A stretch of DNA of 64,000 bases from Sporodiniella umbellata. Lineage: Eukaryota > Mucoromycota > Mucoromycetes > Mucorales > Rhizopodaceae. Positions 36,445-50,726 of the stretch are shown piece by piece. Both the position numbers and the translations under genes were made by a program. The notes beneath the pieces were generated by a model. It searched no databases. It was not told where the DNA came from and worked only from the letters and a program-made list of their open reading frames with translations. The stretch covers positions 434,001-498,000 of the forward strand of contig JAIXMR010000003.1 in the NCBI GenBank assembly GCA_025677835.1, given 5' to 3'. Position 1 is the first letter of the stretch. The number at the start of each line of letters is the position of its first letter.

Positions 36445-36914
36445 TTATTGGGCAGTCAAGATATCGGAATCACCAGCATCAGTGATGGAGAGAACGCTGG
36501 TGCGGAAAAGCTTACCGCAAGCGGTACCGAGATCGATGTTGTTACCGTTGTAGTGGTGGACACCAGTCTTGGACAACATAGCGTAGTATTCGATTTCGGA
36601 CTTGCGAAGAGGAGGACAGTTACCAGCAATGATGATCAACTTGGCTAAGGTAAGTGTTAATAGCGGTTGGGGGGTCATTCTCAGCCCTAGAGAACAAAGG
36701 GGCAAGGAAGGAAAAAGAGGACTACACTTCTTCATTGGGGCTCCTGCCCCCCCAGTTGTAATAAAGCTGTAGTCAAAAAAAAATTACCTTTTCCTTGACG
36801 GATGGTCTTCAAGGTAGACTTGTATCCGAGAGTGTATTTACCAGACTTGGTAACAAGTTGAAGGCGAGAGTTGATGGATTCAGCGTTCTTCTTGGACTTG
36901 GTAATAGGAGCCAT
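36445..36914 (-). CDS. RPL30: 60S ribosomal protein eL30
   Basis: Large-subunit protein. Exons (minus) 36914-36788 and 36644-36445 give 108 aa. The sequence runs from [20 protein letters not shown] to [20 protein letters not shown] and ends GDSDILTAQ. The 143-bp intron (36645-36787) is long for this window and unusually G/C-patterned: a G-run and a matching C-run flank ATGAAG and CTGA boxes, see findings. Yeast eL30 represses splicing of its own pre-mRNA, so a structured intron is worth checking. It converges with the ABC gene, 115 bp apart. Confidence 0.95.
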
Positions 36915-37018
36915 TTTTAGATGTAAAAAGTGAGAGAAAGAAAAAAAACGAAAAACTTATAAAAAATTTTATAACGTGCACACATAATTTTCAAAAAAAG
37001 CCACCGTGACACATATTT

Positions 37019-38135
37019 TTATTGTTCAGTTTGCATACTCTCTTCTTCTCCCTCAGTTGGTTTTTCTTCTTTTTCTTGTTGCTGTTCTTCCTGTATATTG
37101 TTTTCACCCTTAAAATTCTCAATCTTATTATCAATCAAGTTGTGAAGGGCAATAACAGCACGAATCATACTAGACAAGTAAATCAACAGTAGTTGATCGT
37201 TTGTCTTTGTGCTGAAGGATTGAACCATTTCTTGGCTTTCCAAGTTGGGCAGCAAGTTGAACATATCTTGCAAATTGTAAATAATTTGGTGGTTTACAGG
37301 CAGTTTGCCGCTAACTACTTTCTGAAGATAATCACGAATCTCTTCCAAACGCCCTTGTAACCCTCCCAAGGAGCCTAGTTGAGATGAAATACGTGTGGAT
37401 AGAGTACCAACAGCGTTATCTTTGATATCACGTAATAAATGCTCTACGCCAATTTCTTCGGCTTCTTCTGCTACAATCTCTGATGGGACATGCATAAATG
37501 TTTTGGTTGTTGTTGTTCCGTCCTGTACAAAAATTGAGACTTCATTCTACTTTCTGTCTTGTTATATAAACTTACATCTTTGATCTCTTCAATGGCGAAA
37601 TAAGCATCTGTGGGAATTTCATCATCAGTTGGCTTGACATCAACGATCACAAGTACGGGATTGGGTGTGTATCGTTTAAAAAGTTCATTAATTTCTAAAT
37701 CTGAGGAGCGAAGCTTTGGTCCGCTGTGATACCAGCCAATTAGCTTTTCCTTAGCTACGAAATACATCAATGGATTTGCTCAGACTCACGACTGTGAATC
37801 TCTATACGTTACCATTCACTTTCTTGAACATGTCGTTCATTGCCTCCACATAGTTGTGATCCAAAAACCAAACAGATGGGTCTTTTTCGTCTTCTTCAAA
37901 AGGGACTGCATACAGTAAATTACAAAAGATGAGTAAGGACTCTGCTTTTTTGTTTTATCTTCTTACCTGCAAAACTGTTGGAAACGTTGACTGTTTTCCC
38001 TTTGTTTTGACCGAGTAAAACACCAACAACACGCTTTTTTGTATCTTTGGCTACTCTGTTATAATGATCAGTAGCTGAAAGTAAAACTAGTGGGTGAACA
38101 TGAGCTGTGATGGAGGGCTGGACCGTTGCAGGCAT
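37019..38135 (-). CDS. RPN8: 26S proteasome lid subunit Rpn8/PSMD7
   Basis: MPN-domain scaffold partner of Rpn11 in the 19S lid. Exons (minus) 38135-37967, 37905-37813, 37754-37576 and 37522-37019 give 314 aa. The MPN domain shows [25 protein letters not shown], the spliced [19 protein letters not shown] and [13 protein letters not shown]. The JAMM zinc ligands are incomplete, as expected for the inactive Rpn8. The C-terminal helices ([33 protein letters not shown]) match the Rpn8 swivel, and the tail is Glu/Gln-rich. It shares a 157-bp divergent spacer with Rab2. Confidence 0.95.
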
Positions 38136-38292
38136 TTTTTGATAAAAACTTAAAAAAAGGGAAAGGGCATGAAACGCGTAATTGCCCTCTTTGTTCAGAA
38201 ACAACTCCGATAGATTGACATCATCGTCAGTTTAAATTATATTTCCCTCATTTTTTGTCTTTTTTTTTTTTTTTAAATATTTCAACAAAAAA

Positions 38293-39292
<1,000 letters not shown>

Positions 39293-39721
39293 ACAACTAC
39301 CATACCTCTTTCTCATATTGAAATTTTCTCCCCTCGTTACTGTTTCATGACATAATATATACTTTTTCCTTCTTTTTTTTTTGAAGCAACTAAACAGTTT
39401 CACACATTGTTTAAATTTAGGAAAATATTGTCAAATCTAAATAACCACCTAAATTTCTAAGAGTTTTATAGAATGGAAGCTGAACCCTTTTACTTTCATG
39501 AAAAAAGTATCTCTTACGAGTTTCTAGACTTTGTATAATAGATGTTTTCTACAAAAACGTATTTTCTTAAGACCTCAAAGTAGGATTTCGTTCTTTAATT
39601 GTTTAAAAAGCTTTGTTTATAAATTGTTTCTAGATACTGATTTCTTGTAAGTCCTCGCTTTGAAAACTACCCATTTCGTATTTGATTAAAAATAGACAAA
39701 TAATTCAAAACCAGCTTTTTA
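39293..39721. other. Intergenic between convergent Rab2 and aspartic protease
   Basis: About 430 bp of AT-rich DNA with only short spurious frames; it holds the two 3' ends. Confidence 0.5.
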
Positions 39722-40971
39722 TCATTTTGATTTGGCCAGGCCAACTCGGGCATTTCCAAAATCGTAAACAGAGTAATAGCTTTGCAGAAACGTATCACCT
39801 AAAATAACCATAGACGTTTCAGCCTGTGCGATGCCTGAGTAACAAAGTGTACTGTTTCCACTGCTGGCTTGAGGGCGTACGAGATCCTTGACTAAAATAG
39901 GAAAGTCTTGGTCGCCTAGACGAAAGCTCACAGTTTCTTGAGTAGTTGAGTCAGCGAGCGAGCAAGGTATACGCCATCCGTACAAGAAGTCAAATGTTGC
40001 ACCAGGAATAGAAGCGTGAATGGCTTTTGCAGCATCATCGGGTAAGATAATCAAGGTGGTACCAGTATCAACGATTGCAGGAATAGTGGCATTCAAAATA
40101 TTATTACCCTTGACATCAATACGATTAAGGTCTACTTCCCAATACATCTTTCTTTTTATAGGTATATATTTTATGTCGCCTTCAAAATGATTTGGATTGG
40201 TATTGCCAAATAACTATAGGGAAGCGTCAAAAATAGGCACACACCAAAAAAGAAAAAAAAACAGCAACCTACAATCTCACCCTTGCCATCTTGTCGAGGC
40301 CTACTGAAATAAAAACTAACAATGGGCTGCGGGATTTGACCAGATGTATACAGACTTTCTACAATCGAAGTATTGACACCTGTGAAAGATATGGGAGGAT
40401 ATGCGAGACCAAAGATACCATCTACATACGTGTCTCGAGCAAGATCGGCTGTTTCAGAAGAAACAAGTCCAATCAATTGATGGTTCTGTGTATAACCTGC
40501 GACATGTACTGAATCATAGCCAGTGGTCCCTGTCACAGTAGACCCGTCGGCGTATTGTAGTCTCCAGGTTTTATTACCCACAGAGTCAAATGTAGAGGAT
40601 TTTGAAGGATCGAACCGGGGATGAATACCGCAGCTTCCTAAGCAAGAGGTAGAAGGTATCCAGATATCAGAGCTTCCTGTATCAAAATCCATTTGAAAGC
40701 TTTGCGGAGGAGTTCCAATGGAAATCTCACCCACATACTCAATATCCACATAGGCGTTTGTTAACTCGATTCCTCCCACTGCAGCAGCAGCTCTAGCGTT
40801 GACTTTCTGATCCACAATGTTGTACTTGCTCAGTGTACGCTTGACTCGTGAAAACGTACTCAAAGATTTACCTTGGGCCTGAATAAGCTCTATATTGAGA
40901 CCGTTAGTGCCAGAAAGTATAAGAAGAGCACATTGCCAAATAGCAATAAATCCCAGACTAATGTGCTTCAT
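39722..40971 (-). CDS. Secreted aspartic protease (rhizopuspepsin-like, A1)
   Basis: Pepsin-family endoprotease. Exons (minus) 40971-40273 and 40213-39722 give 396 aa. The first roughly 24 residues are a signal peptide (hydrophobic AIWQCALLILSG). A propeptide to about residue 65 contains VKRTLSKYNIV. Both catalytic motifs are intact: MDFDTGSSDIWIP and PAIVDTGTTLIILP. The flap Tyr is in LQYADGSTVTG, disulphide Cys are present (STSCLGSCG), and the end reads GDTFLQSYYSVYDFGNARVG. Probably exported to digest protein, or vacuolar. Confidence 0.95.
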
Positions 40972-41505
40972 TGTATTGAAAAAAATAGATGAATCAAAGT
41001 CTGTTTAGAAGCCAAAAAAAAAAAAAAGAGAGATAAATGGAATACAATAAGGGCATTATATACAAACGCGTTTTTTCTATCAGGGATTTCTGCACTTGTT
41101 TCTGTACTTCTGGTCTATCTTAAATAAGGGGGTTTCTTTTCAAAAAAAAAAAAATCTTTTTTTAGAAAGATTGATATTCAAACTAGACGTGACAACCCTG
41201 CTCAAATAGCAGTAACACAATTTCCAATGACATTTCTCGCTGTCTTCAAGCTCTATGGATTTCATCATTCGATTTGTACTACATATGGGAATAGATCAAA
41301 TTGCTGTATTTGGCTATTCGTCTTTTAAAGAATACAAAATTACTTCAAGTAGATAAAAGTGCTCATTATTCTTTTACTGTACATTGACGTGTGTATGTAT
41401 ACTTATTATTTTATTGCCATCCAAAAAGAAAAAAAAAGTCTAACTAAATACATTATATATGTTGGGGTGTATGTACACTGTACAGTGTTGTAATTGAATG
41501 TTTAC
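40972..41505. other. Intergenic, protease promoter side
   Basis: About 530 bp without coding potential. It contains A-runs and, next to the protease start, its presumed promoter. Confidence 0.45.
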
Positions 41506-42999
41506 TTAGTCCTTCTGTAGTGGATCTTCCTTTAGTTTTTCTTCCTGTACTTTTTTAATAGCATCTATAGAATAAGACTCAACCCTTCGGACACAGATTG
41601 GGTTATGTTTGAACGAATGACTGTAACTTAAACTACGGTTCATTTGTCTTTTTCTTTGAACATCTATTTCGACTGATCTGGGGATTTTGACTGTTCCAGG
41701 AGGAGCAACAAATGGAAGCTTACCCAAAGTAGAGTGAATAGAAACAGGGGAGTCAAGATCGATTTCGTCAGGTCCGTTCTCTAGACACTCTTCTCTATTT
41801 TTGGAGCATGTGTCTAGCAGTTCTTGAGCCTTGGGGAAAAGCTGTGATAGTATTTCAAAGTAAGGGTACACAATAAAGTCGATGAAACCCACGTTGATTT
41901 TCGAGGTGTTGTTATGAGACAGATGTGGGTTTAGACCCAGGCGCTTTTCCTCTTGAGCCTGCCGAAAGAACTCGATACAGACCAAGCGAGATAGTTCACA
42001 AAAAACTGTCCAAGGACGGCAGGGATTGCTGATGTCGGCAGCATGGATCAAAATTTTACAGAGCATCTGTCGTTCTTCAAGGGTATACTCAGAGGCCGAC
42101 TGCCCCATTGGGAGCCCGGAATGGTCTTTTTCATTGGCCAGGTTTCCTTCAGAGTCTTCTGATGCATTGGGGCACTGAGAAAAGTACTTTTCAAAGTTAC
42201 GGAACGGATCTTTGGAATGCTCAAATAGCTTTTCAAAGTTTTTTTGGCCCTCCTGAGATAACATTGAGAGATTGTGCTGTAGAGCAAAGTGACAGTTCAT
42301 ATCAGTAGCTAGTATTGCTTTGACTAAAGCCTCTTTGAATTCTTTTTGCGTTATAGGATAACCAAACTCTTCACTTTTAGTTTCAATGTTTCGGACTAAA
42401 TTATGCTTATCTAACAGTTCTAGTGTTATCTTGCACGAATTGCTTTCTAGGACAGAGAGATCCTCGTATTCTCTTGCGAGCTTCGATCGGACGGCGACTT
42501 CAAATTGATTATTCATTCCTGGCTTTAAAGGATATTAGGACAAGTCAACAGATCTATGACTTACATGACCAACATCATGGCAAAAAGCCGCAACCACTAA
42601 TATTAATATATCGATTCGTGTAAGGTAGTTTGAGACATCGTAGCACTCGAGAAAGTGATAGATTACCATCACCACATCGACTGAGTGATAGAACGAGTGA
42701 TACGGATTGTCGTTGTATCTTTTCTCAACATCCATCAGAAACTCCAGGAAATTGGATGTACTAACACCCAGCGTTTGTGCAATGTTCATACGATTCAATA
42801 AGCCTCCGATGAAACCGTACACTTCACCTCTGGGCTTGTTCAGGAGAGAGTAGTCCAGAGTGTAATCGTATGGGTTGTCAGACACCTTTATCATGTTCTA
42901 AGATATTTGGTAAGTAACGCTGACCATCCCTGTTGTCTTTACTTTTTCTATTTCAAACAAATCTTCTGTCTGAAGCGAGTAATATTTCAAAATAATCAT
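41506..42999 (-). CDS. 3',5'-cyclic-nucleotide phosphodiesterase (class I PDE)
   Basis: High-aff­inity-type PDE that hydrolyses cAMP/cGMP and so damps PKA signalling. Exons (minus) 42999-42943, 42897-42565 and 42522-41506 give 468 aa. The metal site is complete: NPYHSFYHSVDV, AAFCHDVGHPGMNN (made by the splice) and KILIHAADISNP, plus DMNCHF. The C-terminal roughly 90 residues are a Ser/Arg-rich tail (RKRQMNRSLSYSHSFKHN) that could be a phosphorylation site region. The first exon is tiny (19 residues) and rests on phase and a good 45-bp intron. Confidence 0.9.
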
Positions 43000-43154
43000 T
43001 GTTACACAGGTAAAAGAACGAAAAGTTGGTAAAAGAAGATAAAAGATCTTTTTTTTTTTTGAAAATGTCTATTTTATTCGGTTTTAGTCGTACTTATTTC
43101 GTCATAGCCAACGATGGCGAGGAGTGGTTTTAATGAGCGACCACAGATGGACGA

Positions 43155-43733
<579 letters not shown>

Positions 43734-46658
43734 TCCAAAATTCTATTTAACGTATTTTTCAGATTTTTTTCCATCTCTCTTTTTCTCTCTTTCATTGCTT
43801 TCTATTTACGACTGGTGGAATAAAGTGTTGCGAGCTCATACTTTAAAAAAAAAAAGTACGGAGAAAAAGAGCCAAGTTGAAGATTGGCTGGGTTTTTAAT
43901 TAAAAATTCTTTTTTTAAGTTAGGATTACATATATTAACAGTTATGCACATCTTTACAGTAGAGTTTGGGATTGCTGACTTACGGCTTCAAATACTTTAA
44001 GCTCCCTTTTCCAAGACAAAACTAAAGCGAGTTTGGAGTCTTAACTCACGTTGCTATTGTAGCGTTATACAGAGCGAAATCAGGCGAAATACAGTTCAGG
44101 AACATGGATGATGCAATTATGTTTTTTACAGCTTCAAATGGCGCTTTTTCTAAGGTTTTTTATGAATTTTTCCTAGCTTTACAAAAATTTATCAATCACA
44201 CTGACTCGTATCCACAAAGCGCGGGGCTTTTTTTAGGGTGCAGCTAAGATTTACCCTGTTCGGCCTTTGATTTCTAAGCTCTAGGCATCTGTTCTAGGCA
44301 AATCTGATTCTTTGACTTTATTGAAAAACCATTTTAGTGCCTAATTTCATAAGCCCTGTGCACTGTGTTTTGAATTGGCGACGACCTTGTTTTAAAAACT
44401 AACAAAGGTGCAAAGAATAGCATCATAGACCGGGCAAGGTTTGGTTTAGGAATTCGTTTGATTTCTCAAAACAAAAAAAGCAAAGATCGACGCCCTTTTT
44501 TTTTTTGGAAGCTTTGGCAACACAGGCTTGCAAACTAAGCTGATAAATATTAGTTTTTTCGCGTTTTTTTCTTACTATTTTTAAACCCATGGCTCGTTCA
44601 TAGTCGCGAAGCGCAAAACTAATTATATATGGGCTAGTGTATTAGCAAATGTTTCACACAAATGAAGCTCGCGACTATGAGGCAAGTTTAGAATTACCAG
44701 CTCTTTTTTAGGGAGTTTAGGTAACTTTTTTTTAAAAAAAAATAAGTTGTATACCCACAATATAGCGGTACTTGCGTTTGCAAAGACGTAAGGTTGCCCT
44801 TGAGTTTTCTGATTGAAAGGCTTTGGGTTTTCGCGTGTATCCCACATTGGGTCATTACCTATTACACAAGCTTATTTAGATATGCTGTTTTATACAGATT
44901 TACTCTATTTAAGACCACATATCGGCTAGCCAAAGTATTTTACAAAGAAAAACCAAAACGGCTACATATACTATATATATCTGTTAGTAGTGATTAAAAC
45001 CAAAAAAAAAAGCTGAAAACAAAGGCTTTGGTAGAATTCAAAGGAATTTGAAACATCGAATACTAAAACAATTACAAAAGAACAAATCGTATTGTATTTC
45101 TCATATCCCAAAAAAAAAAAAAACTAGGTTTGCTACTGTAAGCCATTTTAGCTATTGAAAGCTGTTTTGTTTTATTATGTAGCTCAGACTCTTTCTAAAA
45201 ACTGCTCTCTCTATTAAAAAAAACCCCCTCAGACCGTGTGTAAAAGCACAACTACTCCCTTTTTACAGACGTCATTTCAATAGCAATAACAACAATAATA
45301 AAGATTTTCGACGTCTTTAAATCCACCGATCGATATTTTTCCCAAGAAAATGTGTTTTTTTTTATATAGGCTTTTGTGGGACAATCAAATTTTAACAGTC
45401 AAAGTTAAGCAAGTTGCGAAAGTAGTAAATCAGGCTGATATGCTGATTGTTTATTTTGACTTGAGAGCAAATGTATGATACTGTTTTGTATTTAATGAAA
45501 AAATAACAGTTTTGAATTTGCTTTAGCTTATTTTGCCTTTCTAGATAGTAAAAAGGCTTGTAATTTATTTATAAAATAAATGTACTCAGGGGACCTATAA
45601 TGCAATACAGCCACCAACTAAAATTCAAATGCATATGCTTGACAGTTGCAGCAGCTTCTTTAGGTAACTCGTAATGAAATTTGTTTTTCGTCATTTCCTG
45701 ATAAGAGTGAGGCTAATTTTAAAGAGCTAGCCTGAAAAATATCACTGTTCTTTAAAAGCACATACTTAAAAGCAAAAATTACCAACTTTCTTCTAAAAGC
45801 AATAAGACTAACTTTGAAGAAAATAATGACTTCACTGATTTAGTCAGAATAGGTCTAAAGCCCTTTAAGCTAATATGTTATATTTTGTGGTTTTAAAAAA
45901 CATTTGGTAAAAAGAAATAGTTAAATTATTTAATTTTGTTTGTGTTAAACAATCTCTGATATCAAGCAAACACATAACCGTAATGTAAACAGCCTCCTGA
46001 CTGGCGGCAGTTCAGAACATACCAATGTATTTTTGAATTTGTGTAAAAGTACCTTCATGTGTTGAGACGGCCAAATATTAGAGAGAAACGTTCGTTAAAT
46101 ATCAAGGAGGCTAAAAAGTACTAAGCGACACCCAAGGTCTCAATGACTGTCAACGCGTAATGCCTTTGAAGTTTTTCTTTTTAGAAATTGCAATACGCAG
46201 TGCCCAAAGTCAAACTAAGGTTTGCAAACAAAAGGAGAGTATTCAATAACACAGCCTCTGGTCTAGCATCAGTATGCACGTGCAGATATTTGAAAAAGAC
46301 CTCAAAATCTGTTCTTTTTATTGCTTGATTCACACACAAAAGAGTCTAGCTTTGTACATCAAATAAATTTACTATTATTGGCTTATCTTTCCACCTCTAA
46401 TATAAGACAATAGCAAAAGGCATTCTTTTGTAGTCGTTTAAATTTAATGGAAAAACCCAATTTAAACAATAACAGGGCAACGATCAAGCTCAAAGCCAAC
46501 ATTTATCTAAAGGAGTGTGATCAAGCAATACCATATATAGGTGATTAATCCCATTAAGAAAGAGACAATAAAAGAAAGCTTGTAATTTATGTGATTTTTA
46601 TACAAGTGAATAAGCAGAAGGTGAATGGATAAGGAAGAAGATATCGAAGCGAAAACGT
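43734..46658. other. 2.9-kb gene-free region
   Basis: No supported gene. Very AT-rich and relatively poor in long homopolymers compared with other spacers. A 12-nt inverted repeat (TCATAGTCGCGA at 44598-44609 and its complement at 44669-44680) encloses about 59 bp. Small frames at 44623-44847 (minus) and 44794-44997 (plus) lack any recognisable motif. It may hold a non-coding RNA or a decayed element, but nothing can be asserted. Confidence 0.45.
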
Positions 46659-47416
46659 TTAAGATCTGGGCTTTTCCTTCTTTTCCTTGTAAAGGGCAAT
46701 AAGAGCAACACCAGCGACCTTGACAATCTTGAAACGGACACCAGGAATATCACCAATAGCACGACCCTTACGACCGAAACCAGCAATCAAAACTTCGTCG
46801 TTTTCATCGACATAGTTCAAACAACCATCGTTGGGAACGAAAGCGGTAACCTTTTTACCGTTCTTGATCAACTGAACACGGACACACTTACGAATGGCAG
46901 AGTTAGGTTGCTTAGCTTCAACACCAATCTTTTCAAGGACGATACCCTTAGCGTGAGAAGAACCACCGAAGGGAGAAGAACGGAAAGCAGTACCGAGAGC
47001 TCTCTTCTTGTATTGCTTGTCGGCCCAACGTTGATCACGACGGTGGATACGGAGCTTACGAGCAGCGTTTAAACCTCTAGGTTGTCCTTTACCTATGCAA
47101 TGGAGTAAGCATTAGGTTTTCTGAAGTTATAAAGTCGAGCCAGGAAGCGGAAGCATTGCAGTAATTCCAGAAAACATGCTGTTTTTTTTAGCACTTTGTA
47201 GTTGAAGGCATAAGCTCTTTAGCTTTTGTTTTTGTTTTTTGTTTTTTTTTGATGCCGAAAATCGATTGCATTTGAATGTTGCTTATTGATAACTTTTTTA
47301 TCCAACAAAATTCCATCCATCCTCTGGCCGTTTATCCATTCGCTTTTTCCAATGACTGATAGATTCCTATGCGTATGCTCCCACTTCATGCTCTTCTCTT
47401 CCTCCTGCTTACCCAT
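46659..47416 (-). CDS. RPS23: 40S ribosomal protein uS12 (RPS23)
   Basis: Decoding-centre ribosomal protein. Exon 1 (minus) contributes only 4 coding nucleotides, 47416-47413 (ATGG); a 320-bp intron (47412-47093) follows; exon 2 is 47092-46659. The protein is 145 aa, the family norm. It begins [18 protein letters not shown] and contains [33 protein letters not shown] (the PNSAIRK loop), FVPNDGCLN and [18 protein letters not shown]. The short coding start before a long intron is typical of eukaryotic ribosomal-protein genes and may contain regulatory sequence. Confidence 0.95.
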
Positions 47417-47826
47417 AGTTGATATATGATTTCAAAAGAAAGTTGTTTAACTTGAGCTAACGTTACTATTAAAGGTCTTCTTTACCTAGTCCGACTCGGA
47501 ACTCTGTGCTACAAACGAGGCTCGCCAAAATAGTCGGTCGATTTTTATCTCTATGCGTTCAAACACCGCAATAAATAAGTATCCTACAGAAAGGCTAAAG
47601 TTAAAATCAATAGCCTCTGGTCCCCCAAACGTCTAGAGTTTATGTTTTTTCAAGGGATCGCAAGCTTTAAGCTTTGATACAGTATACTTGGTATATTAAC
47701 TACCAAAAAAAAAAAAAAAACCTGGTGGTCTTGTAAAGAAACATTGGATGATTTACAATTCTAATTTATTGACAGCAAAAAGTTTTTGTCCAGGTTTGCA
47801 AAGCTATGATGAAAATGACTTCCTTT
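47417..47826. other. Intergenic upstream of uS12
   Basis: About 410 bp between the uS12 start and the 3' end of the nucleotide kinase gene. I see no gene; it presumably includes the ribosomal-protein promoter. Confidence 0.4.
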
Positions 47827-48970
<1,144 letters not shown>

Positions 48971-49536
48971 GATTTGGAAACGAGAAAACAAGAGAGAGAA
49001 AAAAAAAACTTTGCTAAAACAGCTCTGAAAGGGCTGACTTGATTAAATAGACATTAAATACCGCCACTAGACACCACCAATAAATAGGCTGATTTTAAAA
49101 ACGATACTCATATTCTGCTGTTCACATAAAAGTGCTTGACCGAACAAAAAGTGTTGAGGTAAGCTATTTATAGGATGTTTTGAGTGAACTTTGTATGTTA
49201 TTGACAGTACAAGCTTAGACCTACAGATTTCTTTTTAGCGTATAAATCAAGTACTTTTAATAACATGAGTTAAAAGTGCACGTTTAAATAATTTTTTGAG
49301 TAAAATTGACGCATAGAGACATTGCTTTCAATCGCAAGAATCAAACATAGTCACCTCATCTCTTTATTGTCTATATTTCTCGATCATATATGGTACTGAA
49401 ATAATTTGCCATAACAAAATCATCTTTTCTCCAAAAAAAAAAAATTTCCCATTTAAAAGGCGCTTTTTGTTTCTTTTACAAAAAAAAAAAAAAGGTACAG
49501 AATACAGGGTTGTCAAGGGTTTATTTGCCTAGTTGG
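48971..49536. other. Intergenic between kinase start and methyltransferase 3' end
   Basis: About 565 bp of AT-rich DNA with two A-runs near the methyltransferase end. No coding potential seen. Confidence 0.45.
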
Positions 49537-50695
49537 TTATGGTTCATCAATCATCATATGCTTTGTGTTCTTTTTCTGGTGAAATGCAACCCATCCCTCA
49601 CGCCTAGGAAGGGTTTTTTTGGCCCAAAGTTCTAAAAATCTTCCACGCTTTAATACTTCATTATATCCAGCTTTTGGGAGCAGTGTTTCGATCATGTCAT
49701 AGACACCAGGGGGCTTCGGCTCGGTATACTCATGGTTTATCCATTGGTCTGTAGGAATTTCAAAATCAATAATTACATCTGGTGAACGCTGATGCCTTAG
49801 TTCAAAGCCTTCTCCCTGTTGGGTGATGTATAACCATAAGAAAAACCATAATATGCAACCTTCTTCTTACCTTTTTGAACATTAACAGTATTTCCTTCGT
49901 TGAGCTAATATACGGGCTTGGGTTGTCCAAATGTACATTATTAACAGACTTCTTGAACCAAACCAAATTTTCAACATATTTACAATCTACAGATCGGATC
50001 ATGTTTAAGTTTTAAGCTTTCACTTCTCTTTGAATACAAGCAACATACCAATAGTATACATCATTCTCACTAAATCTGCCTGAATAAGTTTATGTGTCCA
50101 AACAAATACAAGCCCAGCAGTCATATGTCTAACAACTTTTTCCATCAAAACTTGAAAGTCTGATAGGTTTAAGCAACAGTTGCCATCATTTCTGCCATCA
50201 GCAACGTAGAATTCCCAAGGCGGATCTACTAGAATACCTTCGAGCGGAGACATTTCATCGAAGTTGCCTTGTGTTTCTGCTATCTGATCTAACATGGGTA
50301 TACAGTCGTTCATGTTTTCCAACTCAAAGTAGTTCATCTTTGACGCATCTGGGGTAGGTCGATTAATCGATTGTTGAATTTGTTTCACACCGCTATACAG
50401 ATCGTTTGGGATTCTCACAAAAGAAATGAGCTCATCAGGTGTATCCACTTTTTTCTTCTTCACTCCAGTAAAAAATCTAGATAAGGTTGACTGAACTGCC
50501 TTGCTGTTGTTTACTTTCATTGGGGGAAGTGTGGACGATTTCTGCATCATGTTTCTTCGCATAAGCCTAAGATGTGTATTAGTACTAAATTTCTATTTAG
50601 GGTTTTCTTTTACATTTCTGTAGTCAAAAGCCCTCTACGCCATTCTTGCTTGGCAAGCCAAGACGCATGTCGTTTTTCTCTATCTTGGTAAAGTC

Positions 50696-50726
<31 letters not shown>

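Noticed and set aside
47480..47560. Possible tRNA-like stretch near CCGACTCGGAACTCTG
   Set aside because: No cloverleaf, no B-box GGTTCGANNCC and no acceptor stem could be formed.
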